This document shows positions 48,321-58,473 of a stretch of DNA of 64,000 nucleotides, piece after piece (position 1 is the first letter of the stretch; every line of letters begins with the position of its first letter). The notes beneath the pieces are model-generated. The model was not told where the DNA came from, ran no database searches, and saw only the letters and a list, made by a program, of their open reading frames with translations. The stretch covers positions 330,719 to 394,718 of the forward strand of contig JAYKXP010000053.1 in assembly GCA_037176845.1 (NCBI GenBank), read 5' to 3'. Both the position numbers and the translations under genes were made by a program. This stretch comes from Paramarasmius palmivorus (Eukaryota; Basidiomycota; Agaricomycetes; Agaricales; Marasmiaceae).

Positions 48321-50899
48321 GCAACTCGGTAACCCAGACTTCAATGGTGAGATCGAGACAACCCCATATGCCGCTACCAGCAGTGTGGATGGTAAACGAC
48401 AATACCAGAACTTCATGTCAGGCAATTGGGCAATGCGTGAGGCTGTGAGTGACGATCTCTGCACAATGATTTCTTGCTAACCCAAGGCCATAGGATGTTA
48501 TCTCGAAGGATCCCACTACACATGGGGCTATGCTATGCACAGTCATCACCGGTAGCGATAAAACTACAGTGTCCGTTGCTACTGGGCAGAATGACTATTA
48601 TCCGGGGTATCTGAGCAACGGAAATTTAACCAACAATGCTCAGCGCTCTCACCGGGGGGGTGTCTCCTTGTTCATGTTCCTTGCCATTCCGAAAAGTACG
48701 TCTCTTTCTCCCTCTCTCTCTCTGTCTCACTCATGTTTCTGTCACTGACATATCCTGCAGCCGATCGAGCTTATCAAGATAGCATCAAATTTCGACGTTT
48801 CAGGCGGCACTTGTTTCATCAATCTCTCCGACATGTCTTCGAGTCTCTGCGCCCCTATATGACCCGTCCAGACATTGTGCGACTAGCAGATGGGTATTAT
48901 CAACGGGTGATTTATAGTATTGGCCCCTACATTGGGGATTACCCTGAGCAAGTTCTGTTGGCTTGCATTGTGCAGGGATGGTGTCCCTGGTGAGTGCTGC
49001 TACCCAATTTGAGATTCAGGTACAAGTACTCACATGGGCCTTGCAGCTGTACTGCAGATCATGATAATCTGGATGGTCCTGGAGGTCCTCGTTCTCATGG
49101 CCACACCAACCGAGTTAGAGATGCAATGCCAAGTGCCTCTCAGCAATGGGATGAATATGGCATTGTAGATGAAATCATGGTGCGTAGCTGCATACTATTC
49201 AAACAATTCAGTTCTGTTAATTCCATGTATTGTTGCGGCAGCCTTTCACCTATTATTTTCCACGTGCCGACATACACGCCCTAATCGCCCCCGACATTCT
49301 GCATCAGCTCATCAAAGGGACCTTCAAAGATCATCTCGTGACCTGGGTACAGGAATACCTTGAATCAGAATACACAAAAGCTGAGGCTGCACGCATGATG
49401 GCCGACATTGACCGTTGTATTGCCACTGCCCCTCATTTTCCTGCGCTTCAACGATTTCCTGAAGGTCGTGGCTTCAAACAATGGACTGGTAATGACTCAA
49501 AGGCTTTGATGAAGGTACGTTGCTTTCTTCCACACACTTGATGTCAAAACTCATATTGGATTATAGGTCTATCTTCCTGCAATTGCAGGGCGTGTTCCTG
49601 ATGGTATCATTTGCACATTGGCCGCGTTCATTGAGGTTTGCTACTTGATCCGGCGAGATATAATCACCGAGGATACAATCAGGGATATCACAGCACAAAT
49701 CGAAGTGTTCCATCGTGAACGTGAAGTCTTCAAGGATCTCAACATCAAGGATACGTTCTCACTACCACAGCAGCACTCATTATCCCATTACCCCCATCTC
49801 ATCGCTGAATTCGGTTCACCAAACGGCCTTTGCTCGTCAATAACCGAGTCGAAGCACATAGCCACCGTCAAAGAGCCTTGGCGTCGAAGTAGTCGCAACA
49901 ATCCACTGTCGGAAATGTTGGTCATCAACGAACGCATGGACAAATTGGAATGGGTGGAGGCAGACTTTTGAAGCCGTGGTATGCTTTCGGGGCCTCCTAC
50001 TAGAGGTCTTGATGAAGAATTTGCTGTGCAAGCAAAGCACCATGCCCAGGAGCGAGTCAAGGCATTGCGAGTACTTGCTCACAATCCTAGTGAAGAAGAT
50101 GAGGACGATGATGGAGGGCTACTAGACGGCTTTGACATATGTGGGCAGGTGTCACTTACAAAGAAACACAGTGAGTATTCCATTACTTGCTCTGGCATCT
50201 AACTGACTTTTCCCATCAGTTACTGGGCTTCCTCGCGACCTGGCTTCCCTTGAGTGGTGGCTTAACATCAAGAACTTCCGGCACTTGATTCGCTGCTTTC
50301 TGTACGAGCAGAGTCTGCCATCCGAGGCACGCACACAGCCCATGGATTGGTATACGGTTGATGAGGATGATCTGCCTGAGCTTGACTCGCAGACCAAAAT
50401 ACGGGTTTATCCTTCAGCAGTGGCCACCTATTCAGCTCCCAGCGATCTCTGTGGATTCGGCAGCATGAAGAGAGAGCGTATCCGTGCCGTTGAGTCTTGG
50501 AAGTCAGGCCCACCACAACACAATTGTGTTTTTGTAATTCAGGACATGGACACTCCCGGTTTTCGTGGGCTTGCTGTGGCTAGGGTCCTGCGTTTCATAT
50601 CCATCACTCATGAACATAGCACCTATGCCTGCACCGTCGTTAACTGGTTCTCGACAGTCGGTGATGCTCCTGATCCACTCACTGGAATGTGGATTGTTAA
50701 GCCGGATGAAGATGACAATGGCGAGAGAGTCGTGGATATCATATCCCTTGATAGCATTCTCTGTGGAGCACATCTAATGGGGGTGGCAGGCAAGGAATGG
50801 ATACCCAACGATTATTCTTTTACGGACACATTAGACGACTTCAATGCCTTCTACGTAAACAAGTATATAGACCATCATAGTCATGAAATAGCTTTTTAA
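48321..50899 (+). pseudogene. Plavaka-like transposase, 3' part
   Basis: After the insertion, and counting one copy of the GCAAC duplication, the reading frame continues exactly: LHGQ joins LGNPDFNGEIETTPYA. Downstream blocks are typical of the family: GSDKTTVSVATGQNDYYPGY, FRRFRRHLFHQSLRHVFESL, YSIGPYIGDYPEQVLLACIV followed by QGWCP, DHDNLDGPGG, DIHALIAPDILHQLIKGTFK, LQRFPEGRGFKQWTGNDSKA, LMKVYLPAIAGRVPDG and GLCSSITESKHIATVKEPWR. The end has FVIQDMDTPGFRGLAVARVL and ISLDSILCGAHLMGV. Introns begin at 48445 and at several later GT sites and are short. The acidic catalytic residues were not assigned. Apart from the upstream stop and the insertion the gene looks well preserved. Confidence 0.8.
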
Positions 50900-50981
50900 T
50901 GTTTTCTCTCATCTTGGGAACATTCTATATAATTTCCTACACAAGCTATAATGTTTCTGAGCTCAAATATGTACTCGAGCA

Positions 50982-51654
50982 GTGGATAAAGTTCGTCGTG
51001 CACATTGTGGGGTCCATTCCAGTGTAAAACATCTCTGTTTCCCACGTGAAAATTTTATGTCTCTGACCGCCATCAACGACGCTGGAGGTACCGATCCGCA
51101 AACATTGTACTGTGCAGAAACCAAAACCAGTGATGAAGTTGGAGAACAGGGAGCGATTACAGCCATTAGATTGGGTGAGTCACAAGTTCTGATCTCTCAG
51201 TGAACAGCAGCTTATTGATGTGCCAGGAGAGTCTGTACCTCAACCGTCAGCCCCTTTCTATGTAAAACTCACTACTGAATCATTGGAAACTCATACCCCA
51301 ATGGGTCAGCTTGACACTCTCAGCATTGTGAAAGCTCCCGAAACACCCAAATGTCAAGGTAGCCCAGTTGATGTCCATCGCTACTCATACTAATGATCGT
51401 CGCTAGTCAACTGCCTACCTCCTTTGACCGACTCAAGGCGCCGTTCCCCTCGATCTCATATTGCAATTTCTCCGGTTTCCTGGCGCCGATGCAAGATGGA
51501 TCTCTCACCTGCATCGAAGACAATCTATTGGGCAAACTTGTCAACGGCATCGCGCGAGCGTATACTGGTCAGACGGGTGACTCAGAAAAGGCAGCGCGAG
51601 GAACCACAATCACCCTCCCGTTCCACCAAAAAAAAAAATGTCTTTCAGTGGTAG
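50982..51654 (+). CDS. Hypothetical three-exon gene or gene fragment next to the transposase
   Basis: Three coding stretches join in frame. The first includes MSLTAINDAGGTDPQTLYC and ends in AIRLG before an intron at about 51174. The second has SVPQPSAPFYVKLTTESLET and ends PETPKCQ. The third (from about 51409) is basic and Ser-rich, ending STKKKNVFQW at 51654. Both introns have GT...AG ends of normal size. No domain is recognised. The start is uncertain: ATG 51058 is possible, or the frame may continue from further upstream. It may be a second gene of the Plavaka-like element cut short by the gypsy relic that follows. Confidence 0.35.
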
Positions 51655-52029
51655 GTCTCTTACAGTTTTTTCTTGTATTGGTTTTACTGAGATCGGTATC
51701 TATCTTAAGGCTTGAACGATATGCTATGAAGGTTATGTTTTGAATCTATACTTGTTGAATGTACCTTAGAGTACAAATCTATAGTTGAAAACTGGAATAT
51801 TGAGAATGGCTGCACTGCAAGCAAAATAAGATTACAGTAAGAGAATCTGAGGTGGTATAAAGGAGTAAGCACCGGAGGAAAGATAAAAGATGCCGGAGAA
51901 AAGCAAAAGTGCCGAAAGTCAAACCGACCGTTTTGCTGCTGCAGTTGCATGAATACATGTTTGAAACAGACTCGCCTCAGTCTGATACCTGGAACATAGA
52001 TCCATATGACTGACCCAGGGCTCCAGAAC
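51655..52029. other. Non-coding stretch before the gypsy relic
   Basis: No coding region is supported. The AT-rich sequence just upstream of a gag-like relic would fit a decayed LTR and leader, but I could not pair it with a second copy in the window. Confidence 0.3.
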
Positions 52030-54090
52030 CTCTATCACCCACTTCAGTCTGAGCATCGACATTGTCCAGAGACAATCCCTTCTCAGATAGGCCAAAATCC
52101 AGTGTTTCAGCTAAGACTGGGTTAACTGAACGTCAATGGCAAAAGTCTCAAAGAATTGATAAACCAAGAACTCCATTGATTATGGGAATCCCTTCTGGAA
52201 ACATCTATCATACACCTATCTTCCAGCCCCACACATCGGCTATTGGGTTAGGTCCAAGCCCTGTACAACCAAGCATCAATGTCATGGTTACTTCTCCGAC
52301 ACCACCTGCCAGAGTGGTAGATTGACCAGAATACCCTGGAAAACCCACTTCTGTTCATACAGTGTCAGACAAAGGATCTGTAGAAGAACAGAATAACCAA
52401 GAAGAGGTATACATGGGTCCACCCAAGGGAAGTGACAATAGCCTGGCCAGAGCATACCAGAAAGAGGCTCAGGAGCAGGCAGAGATTGCCTATGACAAAC
52501 TGGGAACACAGTTTGAGTCCTCTATGGAATTCTTGCTTAATGCCGCTCCTATGATAGAGGAACTCATTAATATGGCACAGGATTGGGATGAAGAAATGCA
52601 AAGTGAACACCTAAACCAACCCATTTCAAACCTCGTCCAGTGGACTGAGCCAGAGCCCTTCTACAAGTAATGCCCCTGCCTCTGCTAGTCTTCCTCATTC
52701 TCCATCAGTTGCAACTGCTATTAGCCGAAACCCATCGACTCCAATCATGAGAGAGCCTTACTTTGCAGCTCCACCTTTAACAGTGCCCCTGGCTACAACG
52801 AGCTATAACTGATCTGTACATTGGGCACCTCAGGTAGTTGATTATAAACCTATTCCAGGGATTCCAGCTAAGAAAGAACCAGTAGCAGGCCCCTCTTCAC
52901 ATGCTACCTCTTTGAAAAAAAAAAAAACTGCATTCTGAACATCAAAAGGACTAGCGGGACAAGAATATTCCAAAGCTGGACGAAATTCCTGAGGAATCTG
53001 TCCCTTCAGAACCCCAGCCATTGACTCATCCTGAAGTACAACCATCTGACAAGTCAGAAACAAGGACTTCTATGCCGTCTGGCTATGTCTTTTGGCTAAC
53101 TAAGAACCATAAGGAGGAAAGAGAAATGGTTAAGGCTAGAAGAAAGACAAAAGCGGCTGTACTCCTAGAGAATTTGAAGAAAAGGAAAGAAGATGCAGAC
53201 AGGCCAAAGGAATGGGAAGTTAGAGACGTACCTCCTCATTTAATGTCCACTCAAATTTCTTCACATTCTACCACAGCTACTATGCAAACTCTGTCAATCC
53301 AGTCTACCTCAGATTCATTTTCCAGATGGATTACCCCAGGACAGAGTTCCACCACTCTTCTGCACTCACCAAGAATGCCTGCAGCTAATCAAGGACCTCC
53401 TGTAGTGGTTCCAGCAACTCCAGGTAGTATCAGCTTATGAAACTGATGTTGAAAAATCAGTTACAGACCCCAATGTTACCCAAACCACAGCTGCAGCACC
53501 TGGTGATTCTGATGGGTCTGATTCTTCTTCAGATGATGAGCCAAATCATCCAAGAAGTCCTCCACTGGTCATTCCAGCCAGAAGAAAGAAGGAAAGGAAG
53601 TTGAAACCAGTTGTTGATAAAGAAGAATGTTGAGAAGAACAACGACAAACATGGCTAGAGAAGGAAATCAATGCAAAGATAGCTGTTGAGTCCAAAATCA
53701 ACATGTGAAAGCCAGAACTGTTCTCTGGGGATTTTAGAGACCAGTGCAGACCATTCATTTCGACTATCTACAACATCATGTCAAACCCTACATGTACGCT
53801 GATTCTGATCATAGGATTGCTATGACTGGTTCCTATTTCACTGGAAAGGCTCTAGCTTACTGGGTACTAGTAGAATGCAAGGTCAAAGGCAATTATGTTC
53901 CTGAACTCAAGGATTAGAATACCTTCCTTAAAGTGTTTGCAAAAATGTTTGGCCATGAGAACAAAAGGAGAAAGAATTGTTTTCAGACTTCTACCTGCGT
54001 TTTGCTGAAGCTGCAGTGGACACCAGCTATGACACTGTCACTCTACACCATTATCGGGAAAATGAGCATGATATTTACCTCGGAATAAAT
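52030..54090 (+). pseudogene. Decayed Ty3/gypsy-type gag
   Basis: Fragments in shifting frames, broken by several stop codons, read as a gag polyprotein. They include a Ser/Pro-rich start (SDRPKSSVSAKTGL), a helical stretch (ARAYQKEAQEQAEIAYDKLG), a basic coiled coil (KARRKTKAAVLLENLKKRKE) and a gag core resembling KPELFSGDFRDQCRPFIS. Further pieces with GKALAYWVL follow. This arrangement is typical of Ty3/gypsy Gag in Agaricomycetes. No pol region follows. The relic ends in a block of TAAATG repeats, so this is a truncated, dead copy. Confidence 0.6.
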
Positions 54091-54109
54091 AGATTTCAGT
54101 GATTAGTTT

Positions 54110-54325
54110 CCATATAAATGGTTTGAAATGATTTTGAGGTATTGGACTGTAAGTAAATGAAAGTAAATGAGATATAAATGAGCCGAAATAATTTTGGCCA
54201 ATGTAAATGAATGTAAATGGGCCATAAATGGGCGTAAATGATTCAGGTCAATGTAAATGGACATAAATATACTGTAATCATTTTCGTTGATTTAAATGAA
54301 AGCAAACGAAAGTAAATCGGACCTT
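54110..54325. repeat. Cluster of degenerate TAAATG repeats
   Basis: About a dozen copies of GTAAATG or ATAAATG, spaced irregularly, fill some 200 bp between the gypsy relic and the 3' end of the second transposase pseudogene. They are nearly all on the plus strand. They could be subterminal binding motifs of a DNA transposon or decayed tandem repeats. Confidence 0.5.
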
Positions 54326-54380
54326 GTTTCCAGGAAGACAATACATGAATTCACGTTGGACTACATAGTTTACAAGTACA

Positions 54381-57300
54381 CTACTCATCGTCCGTTTCTA
54401 TGTCCGTATCATCATAATCCTCTGGTACAGCGTCAAGGCTTTGACACGAGGCATCAGATCGCACTGACTTGTTATCGTCGTCTGCAGCAGTATTCTCCTG
54501 GTCATCTGCATCCTCTCTATCATCCAATTGTTCTTCTGTTAATGGGTCGTATGTTGGGATAGGATTGTCACTGTGACGCACATCTTTCTCCAAGAGATGT
54601 GTAGCCTCTCTTGTAGGGTGCCCAATACCTCCACCACAAAATCACATGAACATATCACGATCAACGAATCTGCAAAGAGTGTCAGTGTAATATCGCTCAA
54701 ACGTCTCGATACTTACATGTTGACATTGTATGACCCCCAGTCTTCATCCTCGACGACAAACTTGTCTTCATCAAACTCCTCAAAGACGTGCGCTACAGAG
54801 TCTTCAGGAAGCGAGCTATCCATAACCTCTGAAGTGAACACGGGAATGAGATGGGATCCTCATATGACATCCCGAGGATCCACAAACCCAAACGCATCAA
54901 GGTCTGTTGCTGGAGGAAAGAATACTCAAGGGAGGTGTTTCCTTTCCCAGCCCCACTTATAGTTCTGGTCGTATTGATGCCATCGCACCCATAGCACATC
55001 CATCCTCTGCTCTTCAAGGCTATTTCTGGAGAAGCGTGAAGTGTTTTGGGCGTGAACATGGAAGATTCCAATAACACATCTGTAAAGGTAAGGATGGCCC
55101 TGCTCTTGTGCGCTGCGTTCATCGGCTAAGACGATGACATCTGGATGGTGTCAAATGTTGATTGAATCTTGAGCTTTACGCATGTCATATGACATATAGT
55201 TGAATCGCATGTGTTTGTGAGTAAACACCCGATCTTGTCTGATGAGCAAATGTGATATATCCCGATTATTGATGTCTTGCTGTTGTTCTGGCATGACCAT
55301 TTGCTCAAGAAGGTGCCTTCGTAGCTTCCAGTCAAAGTCCTACAGCTCACTTGTCAGTACAAGAAGCACAAGACACAAGATAGACATACAACAGTAGCAG
55401 GATCTTCATTATAGTCGTCGAGCCAGTTGTTGAGGCGCAGGAAGCAGTGTTCCGTACTACCAATCTGGTAGCGGTTATTGGCATCTGCTTTTGGTAAAGG
55501 TTTGATGTCAGGGATCGTGTATCGATTATTCTTCTTACGCCGACTTGTCTTGAATTTGTGTTGCACAGAAAGCTTGTGCATCAGTCGCTGATTACGTCCT
55601 TGCCTGGCTATCTGCGACACAAAGGCTCTCTTGTTTGTGTTGGGATACAAGGCCTTCAAGCGTACATGTTCAGGCTCAAACTAGAACATAATTCAATAAG
55701 TATTATTTGACGATTTAGATTTTACTTACCGGCTTGGAGTCGTTACCACAGGGAACCCCATAGTACCTAGTATTCGCAACTTGATGACCCAGTGCATGCA
55801 TCTTGAACGTCAACAGGTAAAACTCTTTTCAACATCAGCCAGACTTGCCCTCTCCGCCATTCTCCTTGGCATTACGACAACGCTTGCGTGCCTCAGCGGG
55901 TAGCTCCAAGGTATCTATGTCCTTAGTAGCTTTCGCAAAGGCACATAGTGACTTGCCCAGGTACCCCGTGACCTTTTCAAAGGTAGCAAGTGTTGAGTCC
56001 GTCTGTACGTGCAGGTGGGCGTAGCTGTACCATGTTGCAAAGTCAAACAGCAGGTCCTGGACTATGGCATCCATCTTCTGGTCGAATAGACCCTCGAAGC
56101 ACGGCATTGAACACTACTAAGGTATTAGTATGAATTCCTGTACAATGACGAGCTGCTTACCTGTAAGAGATCTTCGTAATCACGACAAGCAAATTTTTTG
56201 AGGGCAGATACATCATTTCGAAATCTTTGTATAGTTCCGCTCCCAAATGTAGATACATCACGATAACTACCCCTTGATTAGTGTGTAATTCATCAGATTC
56301 AAAGGACAATTACCGATTGTTCACAACCTGTATCTTTTCCTTATTTATTGCGTACAGGCAGCGGCAGAGATGTTGAAATACGTCTTCCCAACGGCCAGTT
56401 ACCTTGTGCATGAGGTCACCACAAAAGAGATTGTGGAAATCATTGTTAGCTTGACTCAGGAGAGTAGAGAATGGGTTCTATGACACGTATTAGTGGGCAT
56501 CATAGGCAGAAAAGAAAGGATATACCCTTGTTGGTACGCCAGACCATTCGGCAAGTGTTGCGTTGATATCTTAGTTCTCCACTGCATAGCCTTTCTTGTA
56601 GATCAGCTCTCAGACCCTCTCAACCTCATCCCTATGGTACTGGCTGTCTACACGTCGCTTCATCTCTCGTCGACGCATGTCCGTTTTGGTACCGAGCTCC
56701 AGAATCTGTGACTTCTTGACAAGACACATGGGGCAAGGGCAGGTGGCGAGAAACTTGATGCTGGCCAAGATGACCCTGTAAAAATTGCTTTAGCGGGGTG
56801 GCAAGTGATCCAGTGATATAGACGTACTTTTTGACATAGTCAGCCATATGAGTGAAGAGACTAGGGAAAATGAGGCGAATAATACCATCCGCGCACTCTA
56901 GCAAGTATCCATGCAGATACGCATGAACAAATTCAGGTGACAGGAAGATCAGCCCCCAAATGAGCGTGATCAGGTCTCGTTTACAATGCCGTAGGATGCT
57001 GTCTGCAGGAACCTTGTTATCAAAATGTTCACAGAACCAGCCCTTGAACGAGTCTGGAAGCTAGAAAGGGATCAGCTGGACAATCAATCTAATATAGTCT
57101 TGAAACTTACAGAGGGGACGAATAAGATAGTGTTCATCGCGTAAATTGACGGCTTGAGACGTATAAACTGTGATAGATTGCCTAGGGTAGAATATCCAGG
57201 CCATAGCGATGCCGTTCCAAACTGGGTCAAAAGAGTCGAGTCGGAGCCGTTCATGAGAGCAGCTATGACAACTTCGTGCTCGTTATCCTTGGGGACATGG

Positions 57301-58147
57301 TTCATGATGTCCAACTCCATCTCTAGCATGTGGTCCGAAGTGTAGACCTCCCTGTAAACATGTTTGACTGGTGCATCAGGGTGAGGTCGATAAAACTCCT
57401 TGAATGGCTTGAGGTGCATGGAGAAGAAGCCAGTATCGGCAAACTCTCCTCGGATGACTTCAAGAGGTCTACGATAGTAGATGTCATTGATTGTAAACTT
57501 GGGGGCTTCTGACTCCTTGACCTTGTAACCAGCGCATGGAACCGGCACATTGACATGACCAACACACCAGCCATTACTAGCTACGAATGGTATGGCAGTG
57601 GTCGAGTCTCTGGCCGGTTCAGAGGGCGTAGAGGATGGTGAACCTGAATCTGACGGTTCATTGTCCGTAATAACAGGAACATCGGAATGATAAGGGTCCA
57701 GGAGACGCTCCTGTTCTCGAAATCAGAACCCGACGAGATGGGAAGCATTGAAGTCTGGCACGAGAATGACATTGTGGACCAGTTGGTCCATTATCTTTGC
57801 ACCAGCACCTCTGGCAATGCAACAGACACCCAAGCACCAGCTCATCAAGCGAAAGATGATGCTGTTTTTGAATCGGCCGACTGGGCCTAACTCTTCATCT
57901 GAGGATTCATTGCCAGACTCAGGTTCAGAAGTGCTGTTTTCTGGAGAAGGTGAAGACGGTGGATCATCTTGTGAACATGTTACACCATAGATAGCCTTGG
58001 GTGAACGCTCAAACAGTGCTTGTATGTTGAAGTTGCAAGAATCCGCCAAGTTGTCTATAGTTTATTCCATGTACAATGTATTCATTCATCTTTTATTCAA
58101 ATATCTATGCTACTGGTATAGTACTAAGGGGAGGAAAAAGACTTACC
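54381..58147 (-). pseudogene. Second transposase-like pseudogene (Plavaka/CACTA-like)
   Basis: Exons on the minus strand start upstream of a GTAAGT donor at 58146 and continue from 58054 with DNLADSCNFNIQALFERSPK. Blocks include VGRFKNSIIFRLMSWCLG, DIMNHVPKDNEHEVVIAAL, SLWPGYSTLGNLSQFIRLKP, FLATCPCPMCLVKKSQI, a segment with LLSQANNDFHNLFCGDLMHK and a RAFVSQIARQGRNQRLMHKL basic block. The end has WVRWHQYDQNYKWGWERKH, DAFGFVDPRDVIRGSHLIPV and FCGGGIGHPTREATHLLEKD, then an acidic tail ending DDTDIETDDE at 54381. This layout matches large transposase-like proteins widespread in mushrooms. In-frame stops include TGA at 55151-55153 and 54642-54644 and a TAA near 56575, so it is dead. Confidence 0.6.
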
Positions 58148-58151
58148 GCTC

Positions 58152-58337
58152 TTGATGGTGGTGGTTGCGAGCAAAGAGTGAAAACTTCTAAGTCCTCGGC
58201 ATGTGGCAGGCTTGTGCTTGCAAATCTTGTGTTTATACAAGCATGTGCTTCAACAAACACAAGATTTGCAAGCACAAGCCTGCTGCGCGCGCTTTGGCAA
58301 CAAGTTTTCACTCTTGACTTGTTACCACCACCATCAA
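58152..58337. repeat. 186-bp nested palindrome between divergent genes
   Basis: Three pairs of perfect arms nest around one centre: TTGATGGTGGTGGT (58152-58165) with 58324-58337, AAGAGTGAAAACTT (58174-58187) with 58302-58315, and a 29-bp arm (58206-58234) with 58255-58283. The 20-nt centre contains a further small stem (AAGCA/TGCTT). The first exon and splice donor of the minus-strand transposase pseudogene overlap its left part. The palindrome could extrude as a cruciform. Confidence 0.75.
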
Positions 58338-58473
58338 CAACAACGAGGCCTCTTGCTCATCGTCCCCCAGCATAAGTTTTCTTTATTTTCGCGTAGAATA
58401 GATCATAAATGTATATTACAATGAATAATGAGTGTATAAGCTAAAAAAAAACGCTAAAAACACTCCAGTACCT

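Noticed and set aside
54110..54325. CRISPR-like array
   Set aside because: The repeats are only 6-8 bp, irregularly spaced, and the genome is eukaryotic.
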